This document shows, piece by piece, positions 41,060 to 51,262 of a stretch of 64,000 nt of DNA. The stretch lies in NCBI RefSeq assembly GCF_026015625.1, contig NZ_JAPDVG010000001.1, forward strand, positions 3,565,001 through 3,629,000. The letters are read 5' to 3'. Origin of the DNA: Segatella copri (lineage in GTDB: Bacteria > Bacteroidota > Bacteroidia > Bacteroidales > Bacteroidaceae). Below the pieces are notes generated by a model. It had not been told where the DNA came from. It did not search any database and worked only from the letters and a program-made list of their open reading frames with translations. The stretch's first letter is position 1, and every line of letters begins with the position of its first letter. A program made the position numbers and the translations under genes.

Positions 41060-44000
41060 ATGCTTATGAAGAGGTATGCGAAATGGGCAGGAATCACGGT
41101 GTTGACTCCATTGGTGCTCATCTTGTTGTTATCCATTCTGCTTTATCTGCCACCTGTTCAGAATTGGGCGGTAAAGCAAGTGGCTGCTTATGCCTCAGAG
41201 TCGACGGGTATGGATATTTCGGTAAAGCAAGTACGCCTCGTCTTCCCTCTGAAACTGGGAGTGGAAGGCGTAAAGGTACTTCAGCCAATCGACTCACTCA
41301 AGAATTCCCCAAACTTGGCTTTAAGAAATAAGAGAGATACCGTTGCCGACATCCAGAAGATGGTGGTAGACGTACAATTGTTGCCTCTTTTCGAAAGTCA
41401 AGTCATGGTGGATGAACTCAATTTCACCCAGATGAAGGTGAATACCACTAATTTTATTCACGAAGCAAGAATCAAGGGCAATGTAGGTAATCTGCGCCTG
41501 AAGGCTCATGGCATTGACCTGGGAAAGGAGAAGGTCAGGGTGAATCATGCCCTGTTGGCTGATGCCCGACTCTCGGTAGAGTTGAGCGATACGGTGCCGC
41601 CGGATACTACTCCTAGTACCAATTTCTGGAAGGTGAATATCGAAAAACTGAAACTGAAGAATACTGATTTCGTATTACACATGCCTGGAGATACTCTTCA
41701 GGTGAATGCTTATTTTGGAGATGCGGTGGCGCAGACTACCTATCTCGACCTTTATAAAGGACTTTATCAGATAGGTCATCTTGACTGGAAGAATGGCAAG
41801 GTGAACTATGACCAAAACTATATCCGTCCGGTATCGGGCATGGACTTTAACCATATCGCCCTGTCGGCCATGACTTTGAAGGCAGACTCTTTCTATTATT
41901 GCGATTCGAAGATCGATGTCAAGATTCGTGAAGCTCAGTTTAAGGAGAAAAGCGGTTTGCAGGTAGACCAGCTCTATGGCAGATTCGTGATGGATTCCGT
42001 GAAACTGCAGTTGCCTGATATCTGTCTCCGTACCCCATACTCCCAGTTGCAGGCAACGGTGGATATGGATATGAATGCCTTTGATGAGGTGAAACCTGGC
42101 AAGTTGATGGCACAGCTGAAGGGAGCTTTGGGCCGTTCAGACCTGTTCCTCTTTGCAGGCGATGCCTTCCCAGGCGCCATGAAGAAGAAATGGCCATTCT
42201 ATCCGATGAAGATAGAAGGTTCGTTCAAGGGAAATATGCAGCAGGCATCTTTCTCGGGCTTGAAACTGTCGCTGCCTACAGCCTTCGAACTGAGTGCTGA
42301 TGGAAAATTGGGTAACCTGACGGATTTGAACCGTCTGAAGGCAAATGTAGATCTGAACGCCCGTACCTATCATCTGGATTTCATTACCGCCATGCTTGAC
42401 CCTTCTCTGATGCAGGAGATACGTGTGCCTAGCGGTATCGGAATCCGTGGTAACATTCAGGCAGACGGCTCCAGATATGCTACCCGACTCGCCATTACCG
42501 AAGGTCGTGGCAGAATGAGGGTAGATGCCAAGATAGATGCGAAGACCCGGAAAGACGGCAGTATCGATATGAACCGTCTGGCTTATCAGGCTAAGATTCA
42601 GGCGCACAACATCCAGGCAAAGCATTTCCTGCCAAAACAGGATTTGCATTCTTTCACCGGCTCATTGCAGGCGAAGGGAGTGGGAACCGATTTCCTTTCT
42701 CCGCGTACCCGATTACAGGCTAAGGCACAGGTAAGCCAGATTCAGTATGGCAAATACAAACTGGATCATGTATTGGCAGTGGCTCACGTTGCTAATGGTA
42801 AGGTGCATGCCGATATCGACAGCAAAAACCAGTATCTTACGGGACTCGTAAGCCTTGATGCACTTACGAATTCCAAGAAACTGGAGGCTACCCTGGTGGC
42901 AGATGTCCGCGATGTGAATCTTTATTCGTTAGAGGTTACAAAGGCACCGATGCGCCTGTCGCTCTGCGGTCACATGGATATCAGGTCCGACCTGAAGGAC
43001 AGTCATGACATCATGGCTTCGATGAGTGATATTACGGTTCGTACGGCAGAAAAGAATTACCGTCCGGTGGGTGTTGACGCTGATGTCTTTACCCGCAGAG
43101 ATACCACGCACGCAGTCATCGATTGCGGCGACTTCCATCTCAACATGGATGTACACGGAGGCTATAAGCAGTTGATGAGCCGTTTTGCCGGATTGCAGAA
43201 AGAATTGGCTCATCAGCTTAGGAACCATCATATCGATCAGGTGAAGATTCGCAGTCAGTTCCCTTTCGGTCATGTTTATCTTACCACAGGAAAGGACAAT
43301 TTCATTTCCCGTTTCATCGCTTACTGCGGTTATGATTTCAAGATGGTGGATATGAAGATGACCATGTCGCCTGTAACAGGTGTCAATGGTTATCTCAACA
43401 TCGATTCACTGGTGGCGAGTGGTATGCAGTTGGATACGATCCGTGCCTTGGTGAAGACTGAGGGCGATACCATCCGCTATGCAGCACGTGTTCAGAACAA
43501 CAAGCATAATCCTCAGTATGTGTTCCGGGCACAGGTAGAGGGCGAACTGCAGGAGAAGGGTTCCAATATCGATGCCCGCATCTATGATGCCAAAAACAGA
43601 TTGGGTGTAGATGTGGGTCTGGAGGCGCTGTTGCTGGAAAACGGCGTGAAGATTTCGCTCATCGATACCCATCCTGTCCTGGGGTACAAAAAGTTTACTG
43701 CCAACGATGACAACTATCTGATGCTGGGCAATGACGACCGTGTTTCTGCCAATCTGAGTCTGAAGGCAGCCAACGGCATGGGTATCCGCATATACAGCAA
43801 TGATGAAAACGAAGAAGCGCTGCAGGATCTTACGGTCAGCATGAGCCAGTTTAATCTGGATAAAGTGCTCAGCGTGATTCCTTATATGCCGGATATCTCG
43901 GGTATTCTTGACGGCGACTTCCATATTATCCAGACCAAGGATGAACTCTCGGTTTCTTCTAATCTGAACATCGACAATATGGTTTACGAAAAGTGTCCGA

Positions 44001-45826
44001 TGGGAGATGTCGGTACTGAATTCGTTTACATGCCAAAGAGCGACGGTTCTCATTATGTAGATGGTTTCCTCAATTATGAGGGTGAAGAAGTAGCTACCGT
44101 AAAGGGTACTTACAAGTCGGAAGGAAACGGTTATCTCGATGCCGAAGTGGGTATGGAGAAGTTGCCTCTGCATTTTGTCAACGGTTTTGTTCCTGACCAG
44201 ATTATGGGTCTGAAGGGATATGGCGAAGGAAAACTGAGTTTGAAGGGAGCCTTGAGCCAGTTGGATGTAGAGGGCGAAGTATATCTGGATTCGGCTTACC
44301 TCGTCAGTGTGCCGTATGGCATCACGATGCGTTTTGCCAACGATCCTGTCCGTATCATAGACAGCAAGTTGCTCTTCGAAAACTTCATGATGTATGCCAA
44401 CAATGAGAGTCCGCTCAATATCCAGGGCAGTCTCGACTTTACGAATATAGAGAAGATGATGCTCGATATCCGGATGCGAGCACAGAACTTTCTGCTGATT
44501 GATGCCAAGGAGAATGCCCGTTCCGAGGCTTTCGGCAAGGCGTATGTCAACTTCTATGGTGCGATGCGCGGACCGGTAAGCAATCTGAAGATGCAGGGTA
44601 AACTGGATGTCCTCGGCAATACGGATATGACGTATGTGCTGAAAGAATCGGAACTGACTACTGATACGCAGCTCGATGAGCTGGTGAAGTTTACGAATTT
44701 CAAGAGTGGCAAGCCTGTCGTTGTCAAGCGTCCGGCACTGGAAGGATTGAACATGATGTTGGGCATGTCGATAGACGAGTCGGCTCATATCCTCTGTGCT
44801 TTGAATGCCGACCAGACCAACTACATCGACCTGATGGGCGGTGGTAATCTGACGATGACTTACAATTCGGTTGATGGCATCGGCATCACGGGCAAGTATA
44901 CCCTGAACAATGGCAAGATGAAATATTCGCTGCCTATCATTCCGCTCAAGACGTTTGATATCCAGGACGGCAGCTACATAGAGTTTAACGGCGATCCGTT
45001 CAACCCGACCCTGAACATCACGGCAACAGAGAATGTCAGGACAACGGTAAACGAGGGACAGGGAACCGGCCGCTCGGTGGATTTCATTTGTGGCGTAAAA
45101 CTCTCGCAGACATTGAATAAGCCAGGCATCCAGTTTATCGTTTCCTCACCAAACGATGCCACCTTGCAGGATGAACTGAACACGATGAGTATTGAAGAGC
45201 GGGGTAAGATAGCCATTACGATGCTGGCTTCGGGCATGTATCTTGCCAACGGAAATACCAATTCGTTCTCCATGAACAGTGCCTTGACCTCATTCCTCAA
45301 CTCAGAGATCAATAATATTGCAGGTTCAGCGATGCGTTCTGTGGGTGTGGATGTCGGTATGTCGGTAGATAACTCCACCAATGCAGCAGGTGCCATGCAC
45401 ACCGATTACAACTTTAAGTTTGCCAAGCGGTTCTTCAACAACCGCTTGAGTTTCAGTGTGGGCGGTAAGGTTTCTACCGGTGCAGAAATGGAGAATGCAG
45501 CCAACAATGATGATGCATTCTTCAACAATATCGAATTGCAGTACCGTCTCAACGAAGGTGCGAGCCAGTATATCCGTGCCTTCTACAACAACAATACCTA
45601 CAATTGGCTCGAAGGTTTGATAGGTGAGTACGGTGTCGGTTTCAAATGGCAGAGAAAGTTGCAGCATTTCAAGGACATCTTCCGGTTCAAGACCGATAAG
45701 CAGCAGATTCCTGCAGCCCCAATGGAGAAGAATCCTGCGGTGAAGAAGAGTACGAACGAAAAGAAGGATACGATGGAGAAAGCCAGAACAAAGGACTTTG
45801 ACCCATTGAAACTTAACGAAAAGTAA
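41060..45826 (+). CDS. tamB: Translocation and assembly module protein TamB
   Basis: About 1,588 residues. N-terminal membrane anchor (WAGITVLTPLVLILLLSILL), then a very long repetitive beta-strand region like AsmA/TamB bridge proteins, and the C-terminal TamB/DUF490 domain (from about 1150; KYTLNNGKMKYSLPIIPLKT, DGSYIEFNGDPFNPTLNI, IQFIVSSPNDATLQDELN). Spans the periplasm and supports outer-membrane protein or phospholipid transport. Start chosen at 41060; ATG 41066 is equally possible. TAATG overlap with tamL. Large antisense ORFs in it are shadows. Confidence 0.92.
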   Translation: MLMKRYAKWAGITVLTPLVLILLLSILLYLPPVQNWAVKQVAAYASESTGMDISVKQVRLVFPLKLGVEGVKVLQPIDSLKNSPNLALRNKRDTVADIQKMVVDVQLLPLFESQVMVDELNFTQMKVNTTNFIHEARIKGNVGNLRLKAHGIDLGKEKVRVNHALLADARLSVELSDTVPPDTTPSTNFWKVNIEKLKLKNTDFVLHMPGDTLQVNAYFGDAVAQTTYLDLYKGLYQIGHLDWKNGKVNYDQNYIRPVSGMDFNHIALSAMTLKADSFYYCDSKIDVKIREAQFKEKSGLQVDQLYGRFVMDSVKLQLPDICLRTPYSQLQATVDMDMNAFDEVKPGKLMAQLKGALGRSDLFLFAGDAFPGAMKKKWPFYPMKIEGSFKGNMQQASFSGLKLSLPTAFELSADGKLGNLTDLNRLKANVDLNARTYHLDFITAMLDPSLMQEIRVPSGIGIRGNIQADGSRYATRLAITEGRGRMRVDAKIDAKTRKDGSIDMNRLAYQAKIQAHNIQAKHFLPKQDLHSFTGSLQAKGVGTDFLSPRTRLQAKAQVSQIQYGKYKLDHVLAVAHVANGKVHADIDSKNQYLTGLVSLDALTNSKKLEATLVADVRDVNLYSLEVTKAPMRLSLCGHMDIRSDLKDSHDIMASMSDITVRTAEKNYRPVGVDADVFTRRDTTHAVIDCGDFHLNMDVHGGYKQLMSRFAGLQKELAHQLRNHHIDQVKIRSQFPFGHVYLTTGKDNFISRFIAYCGYDFKMVDMKMTMSPVTGVNGYLNIDSLVASGMQLDTIRALVKTEGDTIRYAARVQNNKHNPQYVFRAQVEGELQEKGSNIDARIYDAKNRLGVDVGLEALLLENGVKISLIDTHPVLGYKKFTANDDNYLMLGNDDRVSANLSLKAANGMGIRIYSNDENEEALQDLTVSMSQFNLDKVLSVIPYMPDISGILDGDFHIIQTKDELSVSSNLNIDNMVYEKCPMGDVGTEFVYMPKSDGSHYVDGFLNYEGEEVATVKGTYKSEGNGYLDAEVGMEKLPLHFVNGFVPDQIMGLKGYGEGKLSLKGALSQLDVEGEVYLDSAYLVSVPYGITMRFANDPVRIIDSKLLFENFMMYANNESPLNIQGSLDFTNIEKMMLDIRMRAQNFLLIDAKENARSEAFGKAYVNFYGAMRGPVSNLKMQGKLDVLGNTDMTYVLKESELTTDTQLDELVKFTNFKSGKPVVVKRPALEGLNMMLGMSIDESAHILCALNADQTNYIDLMGGGNLTMTYNSVDGIGITGKYTLNNGKMKYSLPIIPLKTFDIQDGSYIEFNGDPFNPTLNITATENVRTTVNEGQGTGRSVDFICGVKLSQTLNKPGIQFIVSSPNDATLQDELNTMSIEERGKIAITMLASGMYLANGNTNSFSMNSALTSFLNSEINNIAGSAMRSVGVDVGMSVDNSTNAAGAMHTDYNFKFAKRFFNNRLSFSVGGKVSTGAEMENAANNDDAFFNNIELQYRLNEGASQYIRAFYNNNTYNWLEGLIGEYGVGFKWQRKLQHFKDIFRFKTDKQQIPAAPMEKNPAVKKSTNEKKDTMEKARTKDFDPLKLNEK

Positions 45827-48231
45827 TGAGCGATATGAAACAGCAGAACAGGTTATACCTTATTATATATGTGGCAGCATTGCTGATGTTGTCGGGGCAG
45901 CTCATAACGGGTTGCTCTTCAACCAGTGCACTGAAAGAAGACGAGCAGCTGTTTACGGGTCTGGTACCTATCGAGTATAAGAACTACGAGAAGGGAACTT
46001 ATGCTGATTCTACCATCACCGAGATGGAGTATGCCCTGGCTTCGGCTCCGAACGGTGCCTTGTTTGGGAGCAGCTATTACCGCACGCCGTTCCCTGTGCG
46101 CCTGTGGATATGGAATGCTTTCTCTCAGTCGGATGGAGCACTGGCTAAGTGGATAACCAAGGTATTCGGTTCCAAACCTAAGCTGATGGCGAATGTGAAT
46201 CCGCAACTCCGTGCCCAGGTAGCCGAGCATCAGCTCGATAAATATGGCTATTTTAACGGTAAGGTGACTTATGATGTGCTGACACAGAGCAATCCGAAGA
46301 AGGCGAAGGTTGCCTATCAGGTAGACTTCGGTCATCTCTGGACGCTTGATTCTATGGCTTATCTCAACTTCCCTGCCAAGAGCAAGCAGCTCATAGATGC
46401 CTCCATGAACAAGGCGCTCATCCGGAAGGGGAGTCCTTTCAATGTCGCCAACATGGAATCGGAACGTCAGCGTATCACCCGTCTGTTCCGCAACAGGGGC
46501 TATTATTTCTATCAGAACAGTTATGCTTCTTATCTTGCCGATACCGTGAATGTGCCCGGCAAGGTGCAGTTGCGGCTGATGATGGCAGACAGCGTGGACG
46601 ATAGGGCTACCCGCCAGTGGTATATCGGAAAGATTCATGTTAATTTCAGAAAGCAGTATATGGAGGAGTTGAAGGATTCCTTTGTGCGCAGCTATCTGAG
46701 TTTCCATTATAATGGAAGAAAGATGCCGATACGTCCGGGCATCGTTTTGCAGAGTCTGCGCCTGCGTCCCCGTGAACTGTATCGGGTACGTACCGAGGAA
46801 CGTGCCAAGACCGGACTTCAGGAGATGGGACTCTTCAGCTATTCCAGCATCCAGTTTACCCCCCGTTCGGTGCAGACCCTAGACAGTTTGGGCAATGTAG
46901 TATATCGTGATACCTTGGATGCCAATATCGATCTGGTATTCGACAAGCCATACGATTTCTATGTCGAGGCAAATGCCCGCGGTAAAACGACCGGTAGAGT
47001 AGGACCGGAGCTGGTAGTGGGTCTTACCAAGCGCAATGCTTTTCATGGAGGCGAGAAACTTACTGTCAACCTGCATGGTTCGCATGAGTGGCAAACCATC
47101 AGTCAAGCTGGTGGAGGTTCTACCCGCATCAATTCCTATGAATACGGATCGGATGTATCCGTAGAGTTCCCTCGCATCATCACGCCTTGGAATATGTTCA
47201 GAACGATGGAGCAGAATGAGCGCAGATACCGTGCCGGACACATGCCTACCCGATATCGGGGAGTACCGACCACAACCGTCAAGGCTTCGATGAATGTACT
47301 GAACAGAGCCAGCTATTTCCGGCGTCATGTGGCAGCGGGCGAGTTAACCTATGCGTGGTCTACCTCTTACCAGCATCAGCATTCTTTCAGTCCGCTGATT
47401 CTCTCTTATGAGTTTATGAACAGTCGCACAGCCGCTTTCGATAGCATCCTCGCCCTGCATCCTTATCTTCAGATATCGATGCGCGACCAGTTTGTGCCTA
47501 AGATGAGTTACACCTATACTTATCGCAGTCCGCGCCGTTACCGCCATCCTATCACCTGGTCAACCACCATCAGCGAGGCAGCCAATATCCTTTCGCTCGG
47601 TTACATGGCGGCCGGAAAGGGATGGAACGAGAAAGACAAGAAGATGTTCAAGAATCCGTTTGCTCAGTTCCTGAAACTGGAGACAGATTTCGTGAAATAT
47701 TGGCGTATCACCCAGAATGGTACGCTGGTGGGACATGTCAATGCCGGCATTATCTGGAGTTATGGCAATGCCGAGAATGCTCCTTATTATGAGCAGTTCT
47801 ATATCGGTGGTGCCAACAGTGTGCGAGCCTTTAATGTGAGAAGCATCGGACCGGGCAGATACCAGCCTACCAACAGCAAGTATTCGTATATCGACCAGAC
47901 GGGCGACATCAAGTATCTGATGAATCTGGAATACCGTCAGAAGGTATGGGGCGATCTCTATGGAGCCCTTTTCCTGGATGCAGGTAATGTGTGGACCTTA
48001 CGCAACCATGAGTATAGTCCGCTCGGCAAGTTTGATGTAGACAAGTTTTTCCGGCAGCTGGCGGTAGGCACCGGTGTCGGTGTGCGTTATGACATGGGTA
48101 TGTTTGTGATACGTGTCGACTGGGGTATCGGTCTGCATGTTCCTTACGATACCGGCAAGAATGGCATCTATAACATCCGTCGGTTCAAGGATGCCCAGAG
48201 TCTGCATTTCGCTGTGGGTTATCCTTTCTAG
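45826..48231 (+). CDS. tamL: TamL: lipidated BamA/TamA-family outer-membrane protein
   Basis: 801 residues. Signal peptide with lipobox (LMLSGQLITGCSS), POTRA-like repeats (about 130-390), and a C-terminal 16-strand Omp85 barrel with YIGGANSVRAFNVRSIGPG (the L6 VRGF-type motif) and final strand LHFAVGYPF ending in Phe. TamL is the Bacteroidetes lipoprotein variant of TamA and partners TamB, whose stop overlaps this start. Confidence 0.9.
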   Translation: MSDMKQQNRLYLIIYVAALLMLSGQLITGCSSTSALKEDEQLFTGLVPIEYKNYEKGTYADSTITEMEYALASAPNGALFGSSYYRTPFPVRLWIWNAFSQSDGALAKWITKVFGSKPKLMANVNPQLRAQVAEHQLDKYGYFNGKVTYDVLTQSNPKKAKVAYQVDFGHLWTLDSMAYLNFPAKSKQLIDASMNKALIRKGSPFNVANMESERQRITRLFRNRGYYFYQNSYASYLADTVNVPGKVQLRLMMADSVDDRATRQWYIGKIHVNFRKQYMEELKDSFVRSYLSFHYNGRKMPIRPGIVLQSLRLRPRELYRVRTEERAKTGLQEMGLFSYSSIQFTPRSVQTLDSLGNVVYRDTLDANIDLVFDKPYDFYVEANARGKTTGRVGPELVVGLTKRNAFHGGEKLTVNLHGSHEWQTISQAGGGSTRINSYEYGSDVSVEFPRIITPWNMFRTMEQNERRYRAGHMPTRYRGVPTTTVKASMNVLNRASYFRRHVAAGELTYAWSTSYQHQHSFSPLILSYEFMNSRTAAFDSILALHPYLQISMRDQFVPKMSYTYTYRSPRRYRHPITWSTTISEAANILSLGYMAAGKGWNEKDKKMFKNPFAQFLKLETDFVKYWRITQNGTLVGHVNAGIIWSYGNAENAPYYEQFYIGGANSVRAFNVRSIGPGRYQPTNSKYSYIDQTGDIKYLMNLEYRQKVWGDLYGALFLDAGNVWTLRNHEYSPLGKFDVDKFFRQLAVGTGVGVRYDMGMFVIRVDWGIGLHVPYDTGKNGIYNIRRFKDAQSLHFAVGYPF

Positions 48232-48356
48232 GTTTAGCCTGGGAGATGTGTCCGGAAATAAGTCTGATATGTGTTACAGATAGTGCATAAAAGGACAAAA
48301 ATTGATATTAATCAAAAAAAAATAGGAAAACGTGCGGTTAACTGCATTTTTTTTGT

Positions 48357-48364
48357 TACTTTTG
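48357..48364 (+). promoter_or_regulatory. Promoter -7 element before nucleotidyltransferase gene
   Basis: TACTTTTG matches TAnnTTTG, 54 bp before the ATG at 48419. No clear -33 TTTG at 19 bp. Confidence 0.55.
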
Positions 48365-48418
48365 CATCGTTATTTTTTTAATAACTATCAACTATTAATA
48401 AATAAAAGTATAGACAAA

Positions 48419-49330
48419 ATGAAACCTACGTTATTGCTTTTGGCTGCCGGTATGGGTAGCCGTTATGGTGGTTTGAAACAGCTTGATGGTCTGGGTCCTA
48501 ATGGTGAGACTATCATGGACTACAGCATCTATGATGCTATTCAGGCTGGTTTCGGAAAGATCGTATTCGTTATCCGCAAGGACTTCGAAGATCAGTTCCG
48601 TGAGAAGATTCTTTCAAAGTATGAGGGTCATATTCCTGCAGAGCTTTGCTTCCAGGCATTGGATGATCTCCCAGAGGGATTCTCTGTTCCAGAAGGTCGT
48701 GAGAAACCATGGGGTACAAACCATGCTGTCCTGATGGCAAAGGATATCATCAAGGAACCTTTCTGCGTAATCAACTGCGATGACTTCTACAACCGCGATT
48801 GCTTCATGGTAATCGGCAAGTTCCTCTCTGAACTTCCAGAGGGCAGCAAGAACCGTTACGCCATGGTAGGTTTCCGTGTAGGTAATACCTTGAGTGAGAA
48901 TGGTACCGTAGCTCGCGGCATCTGCTCTAAGGATGCTGATGAGAACCTTACTACCTGTGTAGAGCGTACCGAGATCATGCGTATTGACGGTAAGGTATCT
49001 TACAAGGACGAGCAGGGCGAGTGGGTTGCTGTTGGCGACAATACTCCTGTTTCCATGAACGTTTGGGGCTTCACACCTGATTACTTCCAGCATAGTGAGG
49101 AGTACTTCAAGGAGTTCTTGAGTGATCCTAAGAATATGGAAAACAAGAAGGCTGAGTTCTTCATCCCATTGATGGTCAACAAGCTCATCAATGAGGGTAC
49201 AGCTACCGTTAAGGTGCTCGATACTACCAGCAAGTGGTTTGGTGTAACTTATGCAGCCGACCGCCAGAGTGTTGTTGATAAGATCCAGCATCTTATCGAT
49301 GAGGGTGTTTATCCTAACAAGCTCTTCTAA
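48419..49330 (+). CDS. Sugar-phosphate nucleotidyltransferase-family protein
   Basis: 303 residues from MKPTLLLLAAGMGSRYGGLK, the G-x-G-x-R...K signature of NTP transferases; a longer frame begins upstream in the promoter and is rejected. VINCDDFYNRDCF carries the metal-binding Asp. The family makes NDP-sugars; the substrate is not deducible. Probably co-transcribed with the DHH gene 9 bp downstream. Confidence 0.88.
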   Translation: MKPTLLLLAAGMGSRYGGLKQLDGLGPNGETIMDYSIYDAIQAGFGKIVFVIRKDFEDQFREKILSKYEGHIPAELCFQALDDLPEGFSVPEGREKPWGTNHAVLMAKDIIKEPFCVINCDDFYNRDCFMVIGKFLSELPEGSKNRYAMVGFRVGNTLSENGTVARGICSKDADENLTTCVERTEIMRIDGKVSYKDEQGEWVAVGDNTPVSMNVWGFTPDYFQHSEEYFKEFLSDPKNMENKKAEFFIPLMVNKLINEGTATVKVLDTTSKWFGVTYAADRQSVVDKIQHLIDEGVYPNKLF

Positions 49331-49339
49331 TTTAATGTG

Positions 49340-50380
49340 ATGGATATAAACATTAATATATTGACAGATCAGGAAGCCGCTATTCTCCGAGAGACGATAG
49401 CGGCTTCTCATCGTATTGTCGTCTGTGCACATAAGTCGCCAGACGGTGATGCCGTCGGCTCTTCTTTGGGATGGGCTGGTTATCTTCGCTCTTTGGGCAA
49501 GAAAGTTGACATTTGTGTGCCGGATATGATACCGGATTCTATTTCCTGGTTGCCTGGAGCTGCCGGTATCCTGCGATATGACAGACAGCCTGAACTGGTG
49601 CAGCGAGCTTTCGATGAAGCCGATCTGGTATGCTGTGTTGACTTTAGCAGTGAGGGACGTCTTGATGAGATGGATCATTTATTGTTGGGTTGCAAGACTC
49701 AGCGTGTCATCATCGACCACCATCTGTCTCCTAATCTTGAGGCTAAGCTGCTGGTTTCGCAGCCACATGCCAGCAGTGCCAGCGACCTGGTATTCCGTGT
49801 AGTCTGGCAGTTGGGAGGTTTCCCACAGATGGATCAGACCTGGGCTACCTGCATCTATTGCGGCATGATGACCGATACGGGCGGTTTCACCTATAATTCT
49901 ACCCAGCCTTATATCTATTACATCATCTGCTTGCTGCTTACCAAGAACATCGACAAGGATAAGATTTACCGTAATGTCTTCAATAATGCCCGCATTCCGG
50001 CAGTCCGGTTCCGTGGCTATCTGATGAATGAAAAGTTGCAGGTAGTAGAGGGACTTCATGCCAGTTTCTATACCGTGACCCGTAAAGAGTTGAAGAAGTA
50101 TGACTTTATCAAGGGCGATCTGGAAGGATTGGTGAACGTACCTCTTACCATCAAGGGACACAAACTCTCCATTTCTCTTCGTGAAGATACGGATATAGAC
50201 AATCGCATATTGGTAAGTCTCCGTTCGGTAGACGATTTCCCATGCAATAAGATGGCAGCCGAGTTCTTCAATGGTGGCGGTCATCGCAATGCTTCTGGCG
50301 GCAAATTGCTTTGCAGCATACAGGAGGCAGAGCAGATAGCACTGAAGGCTATCCTGGCATACGCCGATATGCTGAAGTAG
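49340..50380 (+). CDS. DHH/DHHA1 phosphoesterase (NrnA-like)
   Basis: 346 residues. DHH motifs: VVCAHKSPDGDAVGSSLG, LVCCVDFSSEG, VIIDHHLSPN, and GMMTDTGGF. The DHHA1 domain ends in NGGGHRNASGGKL. Bacterial NrnA-type enzymes degrade nano-RNA or pAp. Start at ATG 49340 (a GTG precedes it). 9 bp from the nucleotidyltransferase. Confidence 0.9.
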   Translation: MDININILTDQEAAILRETIAASHRIVVCAHKSPDGDAVGSSLGWAGYLRSLGKKVDICVPDMIPDSISWLPGAAGILRYDRQPELVQRAFDEADLVCCVDFSSEGRLDEMDHLLLGCKTQRVIIDHHLSPNLEAKLLVSQPHASSASDLVFRVVWQLGGFPQMDQTWATCIYCGMMTDTGGFTYNSTQPYIYYIICLLLTKNIDKDKIYRNVFNNARIPAVRFRGYLMNEKLQVVEGLHASFYTVTRKELKKYDFIKGDLEGLVNVPLTIKGHKLSISLREDTDIDNRILVSLRSVDDFPCNKMAAEFFNGGGHRNASGGKLLCSIQEAEQIALKAILAYADMLK

Positions 50381-50507
50381 CCGTTTTTTTCCTTAGAAAT
50401 GACGAAAAAGACAGAAAACAACCCCGTTTTGAGGCAATAGGATGATAATAAGTGATAAATAATAATAAAATCAACCTATTCCTCTCGGTGTTGTCTTATC
50501 TTTTTTG

Positions 50508-50515
50508 TACCTTTG
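50508..50515 (+). promoter_or_regulatory. Promoter -7 element before DUF4827-like gene
   Basis: TACCTTTG matches TAnnTTTG, 28 bp before the ATG at 50544. Confidence 0.6.
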
Positions 50516-50543
50516 CCCAATAAATCAGATTTTAAAAAGAAGA

Positions 50544-51242
50544 ATGAAGAAATTTTTGTTTGCAATGATTGCTTTTGCGGCTGTTTTATCGTTTGCCGCA
50601 TGCAATGATAGTGAGACTTATAAGGACATGCGCGACAGAGAGCTCGATTCTATCAGCTCTTTCTTGCGTAAGGAAAATATTAAGGTCATCTCTGAGGATG
50701 AGTTCAACAGACGTTGGAAAAATAATGAGAAACTGACGGATACAGCAAAGAACAACAACGAATGGGTACTTTTCAACAGTAACGGTATCTACATGCAGGT
50801 GATTGACCAGGGATGTGGCGACTATATCAAGAAAGGTACATCGGTAGATGTATTGGTCCGCTTTGATGAGTATAACCTTTCGTATGCTGCTGAAATGAGC
50901 GATAAGTGTCTCACGCTTTCAAACAAAGTTCCTGCTTATTCCTATTATGTAGATAAGATAAGCGTTACCAATACTTCCGGTACATTCACCGGTTCTTTCG
51001 TAGATCCTTCAGCTAGTCTGATGGCCAATACATATAATTCATCCAATTATGGCAGTGTAAGTTCTACCGTGCCTAGCGGCTGGCTCATACCATTCACCTG
51101 GATTAAGATAGGCAGACCGAAGACTGATGATGAACGCATCGCTCATGTCCGCCTGCTCGTACCTCACTCTTACGGTACCACATCGGCATCGGGCAGTGTG
51201 CAGGCATGTGTCTACGACATGACTCTGCAGAAAGGAAGATAA
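50544..51242 (+). CDS. DUF4827-like lipoprotein
   Basis: 232 residues from MKKFLFAMIAFAAVLSFAAC; a longer frame starts within the promoter. Lipoprotein signal peptide with FAAC lipobox. The body has FKBP-like features (GDYIKKGTSVDVLVRFDEYN; VPSGWLIPFTWIKIG). Lipidated FKBP-like proteins next to glmM are common in Bacteroidales; the role is unknown. Confidence 0.8.
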   Translation: MKKFLFAMIAFAAVLSFAACNDSETYKDMRDRELDSISSFLRKENIKVISEDEFNRRWKNNEKLTDTAKNNNEWVLFNSNGIYMQVIDQGCGDYIKKGTSVDVLVRFDEYNLSYAAEMSDKCLTLSNKVPAYSYYVDKISVTNTSGTFTGSFVDPSASLMANTYNSSNYGSVSSTVPSGWLIPFTWIKIGRPKTDDERIAHVRLLVPHSYGTTSASGSVQACVYDMTLQKGR

Positions 51243-51262
51243 ACATAAAAAGAGATATATTT

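Noticed and set aside
43406..44788. 460-aa antisense ORF within tamB
   Set aside because: Long only because of codon composition of the repetitive beta region; no promoter or family pattern.
48614..49678. 354-aa antisense ORF
   Set aside because: Shadow of the nucleotidyltransferase and DHH genes, both of which have clear catalytic motifs.
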